Assembly (NCBI GenBank): GCA_004194705.1
Contig: SADC01001277.1
Coordinates: forward strand, 951,640 to 1,015,639
Length of the DNA: 64,000 bases
Direction: 5' to 3'
Source: Ditylenchus dipsaci
Lineage: Eukaryota > Nematoda > Chromadorea > Rhabditida > Anguinidae
Position 1 is the stretch's first letter. Each line of letters starts with the position of its first letter. A program made the position numbers and the translations under genes. This document shows, piece after piece, positions 35,663 to 47,280 of this stretch. The notes beneath the pieces were generated by a model. That model saw only the letters and a program-made list of their open reading frames with translations. It did not search any database and was not told the DNA's origin.

Positions 35663-35860
35663 GATCCCGAGACTGGTGCGCACACTCAAGCTGTGGAATC
35701 CATGTGGCAGAAGTACAAAATGCGTCATAAGAAAGAATTCGGCACATCAAGAGCATTATTCCAATCGTATATTTCTGACTTTGTTTGGCGTAAAAAATTT
35801 AATGGACCAGATATTATGTTCCATTTATGGTCCCAGATTGCTGAATTGTATAAAATTTGA
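35663..35860 (+). pseudogene. Merlin (ISXO2-like) transposase C-terminal fragment
   Basis: The open stretch after a CCTTAG acceptor reads DPETGAHTQAVESMWQKYK, then GTSRALFQSYISDFVWRKKF, and ends at TGA 35858. The pattern 'hP.TGaHTq.iEs.W..K' and 'LF.sYl.eF.WRkkF' is the C-terminal part of the IS1595/ISXO2-like DDE domain found in animal Merlin elements. The earlier catalytic residues are not found in the preceding 700 bp, so this is a fragment. Only 0.7 kb separates it from the 9-bp-duplication element, itself compatible with Merlin mobilisation, but no shared ends link them. Confidence 0.68.
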
Positions 35861-36079
35861 GTGTTTAATAAAATTGAGTTTTGTCCCCCCAACGGAAGAA
35901 GTACCGGTATCCGAAGCAGTACAGTTTGGGTGACTTATTTTTGTGGGTCTTTGTAGCTTCTTTTGTTAGAAGAAAAGCCTAAATGTGATAAATCGCGAAA
36001 AAAATTTAATTTCAAAAGTAGGGTGTTTGGCGGATATAGACGGAAAAAGTACCGTCCACTCATTCAAAGGGAAGTGCTT

Positions 36080-36326
36080 ACCGTAAACCTCTATTAAACG
36101 GACACCCTCCAATAAACGGGCACCCTCAAGGACCTATATCTCAGCGCAAAAAAACATTTTTTGCAAATCTGTTTTTCGCGTTTTCTTGATCACCTCGATC
36201 TTAGTTGATTCCGCTTTTTAGATTTTTTTGAGTACCCAAAAATCTCAAAATCAAAATATTTTTTTTTTCGATTTTTTAGGGGTTGAAAATTAAACGGGCA
36301 TGCCCGTTTAATAGAGGTTATACGGT
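36080..36326. mobile_element. ACCGTAT-family palindromic element, copy 7
   Basis: Left ACCGTAAACCTCTATTAAAC then GGGCAC; right TTTAATAGAGGTTATACGGT preceded by GCCCG. The AACC variant is mirrored. The centre has GGACCTATATCTCAGC and TTTTTCGCGTTTTCTTGAT of the family core. Confidence 0.82.
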
Positions 36327-36680
36327 AACAACCTTTCATAAATGTAAATCGAAACCAATAGAAAGCAACACAAATAGAAAAAGACGTCAAAAACTCCAAA
36401 AAGTCCTATTTTTGTAGCTCGACAAATCCGGGTGTGTCGTTTTTTCGTACATTTTTTCAGCAAAGGCTGTGGGAATTTGCCCACAACATATATGAGTGCC
36501 AAACAGGGGCTGTGTCAAACAAAACGTGTAAATGTAGCCTAAAAGTCTCACACACTCGAAATATGTTTTTGTTAGTAAAAACTAAGCTTTTTAAGGAATC
36601 ACTTGTGCGCCATATGTCTTTGCTATGTGCTGTTTTAACAGATGGATTTTATTCTTACGAGCAAAAGAAAGAAACTTTTG

Positions 36681-36872
36681 TACAGTCAACTCTCGATAAT
36701 CCGTCACCCCTTGGGACCGGCCGTGGGGTGACGGATAATCAAGAGTGACGGATTAGCGAGTGACGGATTAGCCTTATTTATTTAAGGCAAAACCAAACAA
36801 AGTGTCACGAAGGGATACGGATTATCGAGAGTGACGGATTAGCGAGTGACGGATTATCGAGAGTTGACTGTA
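36681..36872. mobile_element. TA-flanked palindromic element, GATAATCCGTCACCC type, inserted in receptor exon
   Basis: Starts TACAGTCAACTCTCGATAAT and ends ATTATCGAGAGTTGACTGTA. Removing it with one TA restores ETFVF, as in the paralogous receptor exon (55690-55536). Confidence 0.88.
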
Positions 36873-37128
36873 TTTTAGAATTGCGTCAATTGAGTGTAAT
36901 CAGAAAACAGGTGCTACTGGAATACGTATTATATATACACAGATGACTTCCTTAGCTTGTTAAAAAGCACAAAAACACAGCTTTTTTACGACCAGATATT
37001 GTAAAGGACGTTTTCATAATAAAATAATCGGCGCGATGAAACAATTGTGTTATTCTTTCAGAAAATAATTGTAGACAATTACATGCACAAACTAAGGTGT
37101 GATAGAACCGTTTGTTGAGCAAACCGTA

Positions 37129-37291
37129 TACAGTCAAGTCTCGATATAAGGTACACCAGGGACCGGACCTAGGTGTATCTTATATCGAGATGTATCTTAT
37201 ATAGAGACTAATTTTACGGTGGTAATTTGACATGGGACCGGACTCAGGTGTATCTCATATCGGGGGTATCTTATATCGAGACTTGACTGTA
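37129..37291. mobile_element. TA-flanked palindromic element, GATATAAGGTACACC type
   Basis: Starts TACAGTCAAGTCTCGATATA and ends TATATCGAGACTTGACTGTA. GGGACCGGACCTAGGTGTAT occurs inside in more than one copy. Confidence 0.85.
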
Positions 37292-37727
37292 TACTATTTT
37301 AAAGAGCAGATAAAACCGTACCAAAAAACGTTTTAATAAAATAGAAAATAGTTTTTAGGAAGGTCAAATTCTTGGGGAAGGGGAAATCAGCTAGTAATGC
37401 CAGTTTTGTTGTATTCAGCAAAACTTGAAAAATGACACTTAATCAATTTTTGAAATTTCTTCACAATAAAGATTTTAGATACAGAAAAAAGACTTTTTCC
37501 AATCTTTTTTCTACCATAATGAATCCACTTAGACGAATAGGATTATCACCAGAAGAATATGTGTTACTAAAAGCTATTATTCTCTCAAGCTCAGGTCCTG
37601 CTTGTAAATTAACTACCTTGCTTACCATAATATTTAGGTATTGACGACTTGAATCCTACAGATAAAGATCTTTTGCAAAAAGAGTCTGAACGCTACTCTA
37701 AAATTCTTTTGCACCACTTCTCAAGTG

Positions 37728-38266
37728 GCGCGCCATGATTGTCATACTGCACCAAGCTCATAATACAATAAAATGACCGCGAGGAGTTTAGCTATCTGAA
37801 GGCGCGAAAACAATGAGGAGGCTGTTTGAGGATGCTAAATCTGATTTATCACATGGAAATGGCCATAATTTTTTTTATTTTTTCAAAAATTATTCTGTTA
37901 TTGCCATCTTATAGCCAAAATTCAGCGCTACAAGATGAGCCACTGATAAAGTAGATGTTTTTTTTAAAAGTGAGTTAAAAAAGAAAGACTCCGCACAAGC
38001 ATCCGCACTCTAGTTAGAATTCTTAGGCAGATTTTTAAAATTTTATCTGAGTTTTTAAAGCAACATTTACTCGATCAATAGCTCATTTGGTAGCCATAAA
38101 CCTCAAATATATGATATCAGAAACTAGATAAGCAAATGGAAACTAAAAAACCGCACCAACTGGATAATTAAAAAAACAATGAAAAAAGAGAGGATTCTGT
38201 TTCCAAGATTCTTAGTGAGTAGTCTGTTTTAGCATCCGCAAACAGCCTCCTCATTGTGTGTGCGCC
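37728..38266. mobile_element. palindromic element truncating the receptor copy
   Basis: The arms carry AACAATGAGGAGGCTGTTTG (37810) and CAAACAGCCTCCTCATTG (38232-38250), and GGCGCGCC/ATGATTGTC with a diverged complement around 38250-38300. It starts where the receptor exon loses similarity. Confidence 0.6.
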
Positions 38267-38659
38267 TTGGTGTTGTACCGTGGCGACAATCGAACAGTGA
38301 CAATAAAACCTTGGACAGAAAAATCAGGATTGAAAACCGAAGCGCTCTTTCAGGGCCTCCTAAAACCGAGAGTCTGTATTTGGGGGGAGTGGGTTAAAAT
38401 CGAGTAGTGCCGAAGGTCCTCACTCAGCCTCCCTTAAATACTGCCTACCAAACACTAGCTGGACGTGTTAGATAACATTTTGGGTTAAACTCATCCAAAA
38501 TAGCAATGTGCTTGCTGATATAATAGGTTTGAAGACTTTTTCATAAAAATAAATGCTTATTTTACGCAAGTGTTGCGTACAAAACATTTTTATGCATAGA
38601 AATAAACAAGTTGTTGATTAAAACCAACTAAATAGCGTGTATTTCATGAGAAAACTAAA

Positions 38660-38805
38660 ACAGTACCCCAGCCTAAAATAGACATACGGCCTAAAATAGG
38701 CCATGTACTAAAATAGGATAACGGCCTAAAATCGGCATACGGCCTAAATAGGCCGTAAAAAAGTCCTAAAAAGGGCCTATTTTTAGCCTGATAGGCCGTA
38801 TATGA
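38660..38805. repeat. short tandem and inverted GGCCTAAAATAGG repeats
   Basis: Variants of ACGGCCTAAAATAGGC repeat at least four times, with complements at 38750-38800. No gene. Confidence 0.6.
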
Positions 38806-38997
38806 ACATCCCTGGTGTGAAATCAAAATGTTTTGGCTTAAATTGCAACCGTTTATTGAAAAACAAACAGCGCGAATCCATAGTTCTCTTAGAAAAGGCA
38901 GAAGTTACGATCAAGCATTATCGTGAGCCAGGATTGTGAAATACATATTCAATTCTTATCTTCTTTAGAATTTTAGGGTATACCATTTGAGTTGAAT

Positions 38998-39830
38998 ACC
39001 GTATTTTCTCTAATAAGCCCACATCTTCATATAGTATTTAGACTGTGTTGTCCGTCACTTTTTTTTGTCCAGGGCACTTCGATCCTTTAATCAAATTATT
39101 TTTACGCGTATTATACGCCATATCTTTTCGAAACCCGAAAGCCAATTTTCGGATGCTCTGTCGAGCTACGGGCCTTAGAACGGAACAGTCTTTCTGAAAA
39201 GGTCTTTTGACGAATATTTAAATCTTTGTTGTCTTGAGAGGGATTTCAAATAAGGCAGTTTTTTATTCGAAAATCTAATTGTGGCAAACTGGGTCCTACA
39301 ATATGCAAACTCGAAACCGTTTTCTCCGAATAGTAGTACAAAGACCAATTTTTGTATTTGGCAAAAATACACCACCATGTACCCACATGGAGGTGCCCAA
39401 GTGGTGGTACCCAGGTGTTGGTACCCAGGTAGTGTTACTCAGGTAGTGGTACCCACATAGTGGTGCAGATAACGTGGTACCCAGATGGTAGTGTTCAGGT
39501 AGTGGTACCCAAGTGGTGGTACCCAGGTAGTGGTACCCACATGGTTGTACCCAGATGGCGGTACCCAGATAGTGGTACCCAGGTAGTGGTACTCAGGTGG
39601 TGATACCGAGGTGGTGGGAATGAAATCCTTGCAATGTCTATCGCTGTCAAAACAAAACAGTCTTAAAAACTTGAGGTAAAAATGTTTCAAACCCGGTCCG
39701 TTGGCCGGCTTTTGTGTGTTCTGAGTGAGAGCGTTGACTGTTTCATGATAATTGATAGTGCGGAAGGTTTGAAAAATTAAACCAGATGCTCCAATAAACC
39801 CACATGTGGTCTTATTAGAGGAAATACGGT
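38998..39830. mobile_element. ACCGTAT-family element, copy 8, enlarged by a minisatellite
   Basis: Left ACCGTATTTTCTCTAATAAG then CCCACAT; right ATGTGGTCTTATTAGAGGAA then ATACGGT. The interior contains the GGTACCCAGGTAGT tandem array (39378-39618). Confidence 0.75.
39378..39618. repeat. minisatellite, 14-15 bp unit GGTGGTACCCAGGTA
   Basis: At least 14 degenerate units of GTGGTACCCAGGTA. The open frame across it on the minus strand (repeating YHYLGTTIWVP-like) is a by-product of the repeat. Confidence 0.9.
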
Positions 39831-40590
39831 ATCTATTGCTGTCAAATAAAAAGTTAAAGTTTTAGTCTACAGGTTTTTTTTATTCATATAATAATATTTT
39901 ACTTAAATTTTATAATTTCAAACACGTAATCTAAGTAAGCTCAAGTTTTTCTTCAATGTATTTTAAAAATAGAATGTTATAACACTTCGTTCACTGATTC
40001 TGTTATATTTCTATAAAATAGAGTTTGAAAAAAATAACATAAAAGACCTATAAACAAAGACCTATAACTATAACGACTTCACAATGAATATTCTTAAATT
40101 TGATTGCATGTAAAGAAAAATAAATTTATAAATCAAATCTGTAAACATCTATAAACTGACAGGCCACTATTAGGATTCCACCTCAAATTTTGGCATTTTT
40201 CATTTGCCTGTATTTAGATCACTTTATTCTTTTGTTTTATCCGCTTTTGTTAAACGAAGATCAACTGCCGACCATTCCAACTGCCAACCAATTATCAAAT
40301 TCTGACTAAAATTTAACTTTTCTCTCGGGGTGAACCAAGGCAAACGCTTCAAGAATCTTTCACCTTTTTTTCTCAACGCTGCGTCGCCGTGTGCGTACAA
40401 ATGTAAATTTTATAAATTTATTTAACTAACTCTGGCCTACTCTTTCGAGTAAGTATGACTAAAAGCAAATGTGTCAAATAAAATTTTGTAAACCATTTTG
40501 ACCTTTTTGACTGTTTGCCTGTTTTTACCTGTTTTGGATACTGAAATGAGCAAAAATAGTCTCTATATACATTTTTGATTAAGAGTCTTG
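39831..40590. other. no gene seen
   Basis: AT-rich sequence without supported exon or clear repeat pair. GGTGAACCAAGGCAAACGC (40330) resembles the TTGCCTTGGTCCCC module seen in several elements. Confidence 0.5.
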
Positions 40591-40598
40591 CTCGGAAT

Positions 40599-41067
40599 CA
40601 GTGTTTCAAAAGTCAAGGTCAAGTTCAAGGTCAAGGTAAAACTTGACTTTAAAACTTCAAGGTCGTTTTTCTCGAATTTTAGTAAGGAAAATGGGTCTGA
40701 ATTTTTTTTCCTATCCCTAAAGTCAAGATTTTGTGCTGAACAAAACGTACTTTTCAGAATAACGATATAATTTTTGCACGATGAGATATAGCCTAAAGTC
40801 AAGGTAAAATCACCTTGATTTTACCTTGACCTTGACTTTCGCTAAAATCAAGGTGATTTTACCTTGACTTTAGGCTATATCTCATCGTGCAAAAATTATA
40901 TCGTTATTCTGAAAAGTACGTTTTGTTCAGCGCAAAATCTTGACTTTAAGGGATAGGAAAAAATTCAGACCCATTTTCCTTACTAAAATTCGAGAAAAAC
41001 GACCTTGAAGTTTTAAAGTCAAGTTTTACCTTGACCTTGAACTTGACCTTGACTTTTGAAAACACTG
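40599..41067. mobile_element. fully palindromic hAT-type element, 8-bp target duplication
   Basis: Starts CAGTGTTT and ends AAACACTG, flanked by CTCGGAAT at 40591-40598 and 41068-41075. The whole 469 bp folds on itself: subterminal AAGTCAAGGTCAAGTTCAAG, then ATTATATCGTTATTCTGAAA and its complement. Inserted into a repeat of the hairpin-element family (TCTTGCTCGGAATCATGTC). Confidence 0.9.
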
Positions 41068-41075
41068 CTCGGAAT

Positions 41076-43190
41076 CATGTCTAATGGTAAAATGGTCAAA
41101 AAGGTACTTTTGGGTGGTCTCAAAATTCAATTTTTTATCGACTAAAACTCAAAAAGTGCTTTTTGAGCTTTTGAGTAGTATGGTTAGTACAAAATAGCAT
41201 GTTTACTTGTAAAAAAGCAGCAAATATTAACCAAACCAATCAAAGGAAAACCCAAAAGTCTTAGATTTATAGACAGAAAGCAGGTTTCGGGCAGGCCTTG
41301 TATCTTATTTGATAACGGAATAAACTTCTTTCTATCCTTTGTGCGACATAAAAAATGTTGCTTTTGATCAAAACCTGATAATTAGTCGGCAGTTGGGATG
41401 GTCGGCAGCTGGGGTCGACAGTCAGAATGGTCGGCGGTTGTCTTTTTTCTTTTTTAAACTTTTCTTTTTCTTTTTTTTTTCTTTCCAAAAACAAAGCCAA
41501 TAAGCTGGAGCTGGAGATATTTTAAACGCGACGATGATCCGAACAGAAAAATTGTTGGATTTTGCCCTTTATGATCAGAATGATTTATTTGACTTCGATT
41601 AATTGATTCGATATTATGATGTTATTTGTTGATGTAACAGAGGCTTTGTGCAAATAAAATGGAAGAACTCATGTGGAAGAATCGAAAAAGTATCTTTCCA
41701 AGATTTTAGAAACTTCCTGGAAACTTTCCGGAAATTTTCTGGCAAAGATTCTTTCCGGAAAGATTGCAACCCTAGTTACATTAGACATTAGTCCGAGCAA
41801 GACTCATGATCATAAAATTCATATAGAGGCTCTTTTGTACAAATTTTAGTAAATATTCTTAAATATCATTACAATAAACATAAAATTCATCAAAAATTAC
41901 GTTGGTCTCTCGCCAATTCGAATTTTGAAAATTGCTGCGCTTATCAAGTTGCATGGTCCTTCAAACCATGGCTGTCAAATAGGAAATTTCCCGAAAATTC
42001 TTCGGCTCACTTCCACGGCAAAGGAAAATTGGAGAATAGTGAAATTGACAAGAAAAAACTTTTTATCACTGTTGTGAACAATCACTACGAAATAGTTAAT
42101 TTATATAATTGGATTTGAAATTTCCAAAGAATTTTTTTTTAAAGTTTGTGATTTTTTTCCGATTTTCGTCCATTTTAAATCAATATGTCATTTTAGGGCA
42201 TGAAAATTACGTCAAAATGTCGCCAGTATATTATTGATATTAATATTAACACTACTAATATTCATCAATGAATCTCGGCGTTTCGCATCTGAATTTAACG
42301 TTTCCTATTTACCCAAAAAATGGTGAATTTTGTAGAATTTCCCGGGAAATTGACAACCCTTTTTTAAGCTATTGTAATAGTTTTTCGGTTCCTAGCAAAG
42401 CTAGACGAAAAAATACTATTTATATAGTGTTTCCTATTTTTGTAAAAAATTGACACTAAATAAAAAAATATATATTTTTAAAAGTACATCTTAGAAACGC
42501 CTCTTTTTAGTGCATTAACTATTGATTTTTCTTTCATTGATTTTTCTTCTGCTTCTAAAGCAATGTGAACATAGGGTTTGGGTGGATTTTGCCTAAAAGT
42601 CAAAAGTGTGGTAAAAGGTTTCTATTTTAATTTTTATGGTCAAATGGTACATCGCTTTGTTATTTGGTTGTTGAAAAAAAATTAAAATATTTTGAAAAAT
42701 TGTTGATTTTTTTAAAATTCATTTACATCTCAAATTTATTTATTTATAATACGCTTAAAAAACAATCTTGTTATTTTTGGGTTTTGGTCACGATTAAGAA
42801 AAACATGAAATGGGTAGTTTTTGAACCGATAATAACTCTAAAACCCAGAAAACAAGGTTTGATTGAAAGCGTTCTACTTAATCAATCAGCTTTTTGATTC
42901 ACCGTCGAAAAATTGTTGTTTGTTTTGATACCGTTTTCAAAACAATCAATCCTCACCCTTATTCTTTAAAAAAGGTTTTATCTTAAAAAGTGTTTTTTCA
43001 CTAATTTACAAATTGAAGCATCATGCTCATCGCCGATGGGAATATTTTGAAAGGCGGGCACCAGTGAAATTCAAACGAGAAGTAAGTGTGTTATTTAAAA
43101 TATATATAGTAAGAGTCAAGAAAAAATACTTCCTTGCAAAATGGACGGAAACCAATGACTATTTTTCACATTACGCCAACGCTGTCTCTA
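41076..43190. other. no gene seen
   Basis: AT-rich, many stops in all frames, no splice-supported exon. A few ORFs of 60-80 residues have no protein-like composition. Confidence 0.5.
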
Positions 43191-43194
43191 TATG

Positions 43195-43633
43195 CGTTCG
43201 CACTCCTCCCAAAAAAACTTGCCTTGGTCCCCACTATTGTTTTTTTTGCAAATTGAATGAAGCTTAAAATAACATCTTGCTGTTTGTGCAGATTTCCGAT
43301 GACGAAAATTTATTAAATTAAAAAACTTTTTGTGATTTATTAAATTAAAAAATTCCGAAAAACAACAGGTGGGACCAGAGGCGTATCCAGAAAAAAATTC
43401 CGGGGGGGGGGTGATGGTTTGGGGCTGAAGCCCCAAAACGTCATTTTACCTACACCTTTTTTGACCTTTATGGTGTTTTTAGAAGGAAATAAAAATTTTC
43501 AGGGGGGGCCAAAGTCCGGTTAGCCCCTCTCCCTGGGTACGTGCCTGGGTGGAACCAAGGCAATTTTGCATATTTTGCAAAAAAACATCAACAGGAGGGG
43601 ACCAAGGAACCTTTTTCGGGAGGGTGCGAACAC
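43195..43633. mobile_element. inverted-repeat element with nested hAT-type insertion
   Basis: Outer ends GTTCGCACTCCTCCCAAAAA and its diverged complement ending GAGGGTGCGAAC, each followed inward by CTTGGTCCCC. Inside, 43376-43547 starts CAGAGGCGTATCCAG and ends CTGGGTACGTGCCTG, flanked by GGTGGGAC and GGTGGAAC (7 of 8), a typical hAT pattern. Confidence 0.65.
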
Positions 43634-43749
43634 ATATAATGCTTCACCACTGAGCAGTAATGTCAAAAAGTGCACGTGCATTTTCAAAAATGCATGTGCG
43701 TTTTCAAATTGTTCTTATTCCAAACAATACTTTATAGAATTCAGAAAAA

Positions 43750-45656
43750 ATGAAAGGAATTAATATAATTTGTCTTTTGGTATTGTCAGCTTATTTGGTT
43801 GAAGGCATAACACTTCGACAAAAATTTATGAGCATAGCTAAGCGTTGTGGGAGTAAATTATGTCTTAAATTTCCATCTAATGCTAATCTACCAAAATCAA
43901 GTTCTGCAAAAAGAATAAGAAATGAGCAAGTTTTACCGAAAGCCAGCAAAGTCCTAGAAGTAAGTCAAAACGAAGAAATCAAGAACAATCAGATGCTAGA
44001 TTCTAAAACCAGGTTCAAAACGGGTTCGGAAGCAATACAAAATAACCAGCTTAAACACAGCTCACAAAGTGCACAGTCTTATAAAAAATATAATAAAACA
44101 GCTAGTAAGCTCACAAAATTGAAGACAGTGTGGGAAACAGACGTTTGGCAAACAGAAAATTCCAATCTGTACAAATCATTTTTAGAAACAGACGTGACAG
44201 ACAGCACTGATTTTTTAAATATGAATTTAAGAATTTTAGTTAAAAAGTTTAAGCAAAGACAAGAGGAACAAATTATTGAAGAAAAAGAATATATTCTTTT
44301 CTACACTCTTTCACAACTCGTTTGTCATTTAAACAAAGAATTAGAATTGTGGGTTCATTCTTTTCCAAGTGAGTCTTTTTTATATTTGTCTTGAAAAAAA
44401 TTGAATTTTCGGCACCCTAATAGTTTAGTTTTTCAGAAAAGAGATTCAGAATAGCCTGCCTAAGCTATTTTTTTCTGCTTAAAACATTTTAAGCACTTTC
44501 TCAATAAAAACATTTAAACGTTGTCAAAATATAAATTTGTCTCTCATCCATAGAAGTAGGTGGCCCTTTCCATTAGGTGTCAGTCTTTTTCAGGTCAAAT
44601 GAAGATTGAAATCATAAATTGTACCAATTTTTTATTTTCTGAAACCTACCGCATATAGACACTCTGGTATGCATATGCTCTTGTGTATCCAAAGCCCTTG
44701 TCGAAAAATTTGTGGTTCTTCTCGGATTGATGTTTGTTTGCTTTCATGAAATTTACAAAAAAATTGGCCGCCGATTTTTTTGTGAAAAATTGTCATTCCG
44801 AATTCTGACTTTATTCTGAATGAAAAAAATGCCTTTGAAAGCTTGAAAAGATGTTAGGATTATTATTATTAAAAAGATTTAAAATATAAATAAATTAAAA
44901 ATTAATATAGGACCACATAAACCATTAGGGTCAACTCTATATAAGTACTTATTTTTTGCAGGAAAGCAACCACCAAAGCTATCTTTGAACAAGGATATCG
45001 AAACAAAGAAATTTGCATTTAGCAAATACATAATAGATGCAAAAATAAGCAGCCAAGATCTAATAAATAGATCGTTTATTTATTTAAAAATCTGAGTAAT
45101 TTAAGTAATGAAAGTGAAAAGTCTGCTAAATCATATGTAGGTAAAGAAATTAAAAAGACTGAATCAGTCAACGAAATTGAAGAATTGGAAGAATCAAATA
45201 TCGATTCTTCCAATAGCGAACCTCTGAATGAACTTACCAAATTTTTAGCAGAAATTATGAGGTTAAAACAAAATACGAAGGAAACAGGATTTTTCGATGA
45301 AATGTACAATAATTTAGCAAGTAATCTTTATCAATATCAAAATAATTATGAACTTTTTGAAAGCTCAAACGTCAAAAATTTGATACGTGATTTAATCCGA
45401 AGTTTTTAAACAAAGGAATAGAGCATGTCTCAAAATGGACATTTTGGCTAGTAGAAGAACTAGGTCATTCATGGCCATTGACATGCACTTACTTTTTGAA
45501 TATTGTCATTTTATCTGCATGCAGCAGTTTGTCAAACTGTGAAAAGTGTTTGGAACTCTCTTTGCAAGATTGGAAGCATCAGTTAGCATTAAGCTCAAGT
45601 TACGAGAGAAATTAATTGCAGCAGTTACAAATAATTTGGCGAAAAAATGTAAGTAA
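43750..45656 (+). CDS. secreted protein, unidentified, at least two exons
   Basis: The start at 43750 gives a clear signal peptide (MKGINIICLLVLSAYLVEGI). Exon 1 ends at 44368 (CCAA/GTGAGT) and exon 2 starts at 44962 after TTTTTGCAG, in phase. The mature part is Lys/Ser/Asn-rich and helical, with few cysteines. Exon 2 stays open to 45656 only if one base is added at three runs: A5 at 45086, T5 at 45403 and A4 at 45542. The restored frames continue smoothly (…LVEELGHSWP…, then REKLIAAVTNNLAKK). No family recognised. If the breaks are real it is a pseudogene after about 250 residues. The last GTAAGT (45649-45654) may instead be a donor to a further exon. Confidence 0.6.
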
Positions 45657-47037
45657 AAAAGTAAAAGATCAGTTAAAACCTCAATTGTAATTTTCGATTT
45701 TTTCGAAAATGTGTTTATTAAACATGTATTTTGACAAAAAAAAATATTTGATTACTTTTCCTAAGATGACTTGATCCATACATTATGTTTTTTGAATTCC
45801 TATTTTAAAGACAGACTTCTACGAAATTAAATTTTGTTAGAAACTAGAATCACATGGCTACACGACGGTGAAATTAAATAGAAGAAGACAAAAGAAAATT
45901 CAGGGCAAAAGAAGTTAATTTAGAGGAAAAAGGTAAATTTAGGGCATTTTACACTAATTTGAAGAATCAATAACAAAAAAAATTACTAGCTAATATGTCT
46001 GAACAAGCAGTGTTCAAACAGGGGTGACCGAGTAGGAAGCAAAAGTATTAGCGAATTTGTGACTTTAAAACAGGGTTACACCTCGGTCATGTGACCGGTC
46101 ATTTAAAGTTTAAAACAATCTTGATTCATAAAATGATTTATTGTTTGTTATAAATATTAGCCAAAATCTTTTGAATAAGCACAAAATCAGTTTTTCAAAA
46201 AGCGTATTTTCAAAGCATATTGCTTTTGAAAGGGCATGCCCGCGCTAATAAGAGGTGGTGCCCGGGAATTCAAATTTTCATTCACAACAGATGAGTATTC
46301 GTTTCAGCTTTCTAAATTCTTATTGACTAAAAAAATTACTCTTCTCGAGACAACAAAGATTTAAATTCATTATACTTGATGTTTCGTATTTGGCCGTTTT
46401 CAATGCTCATTTCGCTAAATGCTCGAAAAGCAGGCTCGAGACGCAATTCTTCACGTTAACCAGACAAAACACACTCTCAGCTCTACTTATTACAAAAATA
46501 ATTAGCGTGACACACCGACTCTGGTTCTAGAAAAGTAAAAAAACGTTACTTACTCAGTCCAAATACTATATGAAGATAACCGTTTGTGCTCTAGCTACGC
46601 ATCATTTTAATGCTCAAGAAGATATCAAATTGGGGTGCTGGATGCTTTTTTAGGGTTATTTTGAATTCGCACCATGTATTTTTATATTGTGATTGTCAGG
46701 AAAATACGACCTCCAAGTGCATAAGATGCACTTAATTTAAATAATGAAAGTAAAAGTCTTCCAAATCACATGTCATTAAAAAAAATTAAAATGACTGAAT
46801 CAGTCACGACCTACTGACGAAATAAAGGTGTTAAACAAATTTAAAAATTATGATATTTGGTCAAACTCAGGAGCTTTATAATATTAGGTATTGTATACAG
46901 TAGAAGTTAGTAATGTGAGACGGGCATGTGACAGTAGCGTGAAAATTTTTCTTTTGCTTTTCTATTTTATTTTGCAAATAAAAAACTAAAACATCTACAG
47001 AATTTTTTAACAACAGTGTTTTTGTGTACCGTATTTC
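45657..47037. other. no gene seen
   Basis: AT-rich. A short stretch at 46735-46800 resembles 45100-45165 (TTTAA.TAATGAAAGT.AAAGTC and GACTGAATCAGTCA), so a decayed partial copy of the secreted gene's second exon may be present. Confidence 0.45.
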
Positions 47038-47280
47038 CTCTAATATAACCACCCGCTCTAATAAACCCACCTCCTCAACTTCCAGGGTCTGTATCTCGGA
47101 ACAGAGCGAACATTTTGCAAAGCTGTTTTTTGCGTTTACTTAGTCCCCGCGAGCTCTATCGATTCCACTTTTTGGATTTTGATTGAGCCCACGAAAATCT
47201 CAAAATGACTCTAATAAACCACCCTCTTAAAGGGGTTTGAAAAATAAACCCACCGGTGGTTATATTAGAGGAAATACGGT
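47038..47280. mobile_element. ACCGTAT-family palindromic element, copy 9
   Basis: Left ACCGTATTTCCTCTAATATA then ACCACC; right GGTGGTTATATTAGAGGAAA then TACGGT. Family core present (TTTTTTGCGTTTACTTAGTC, GCGAGCTCTATCGATTCC). Confidence 0.85.

Larger units (their letters stand above)
36596..37738 (+). pseudogene. broken nuclear-receptor ligand-binding-domain copy
   Basis: Three exon remnants match the minus-strand receptor at 55060-58718. 36596-36680 reads ESLVRHMSLLCAVLTDGFYS up to KKETFV; 37479-37594 (116 nt, the same length and phase as its paralogue exon) reads MNPLRRIGLSPEEYVLLKAI; 37638-37738 reads DDLNPTDKDLLQKESERYSK then ILLHHF. The first exon is cut by a TA-flanked palindromic element at 36681-36872. 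The last exon runs after ILLHHF into another palindromic element (from about 37728) and stops at once. No DNA-binding domain is present. Confidence 0.8.
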
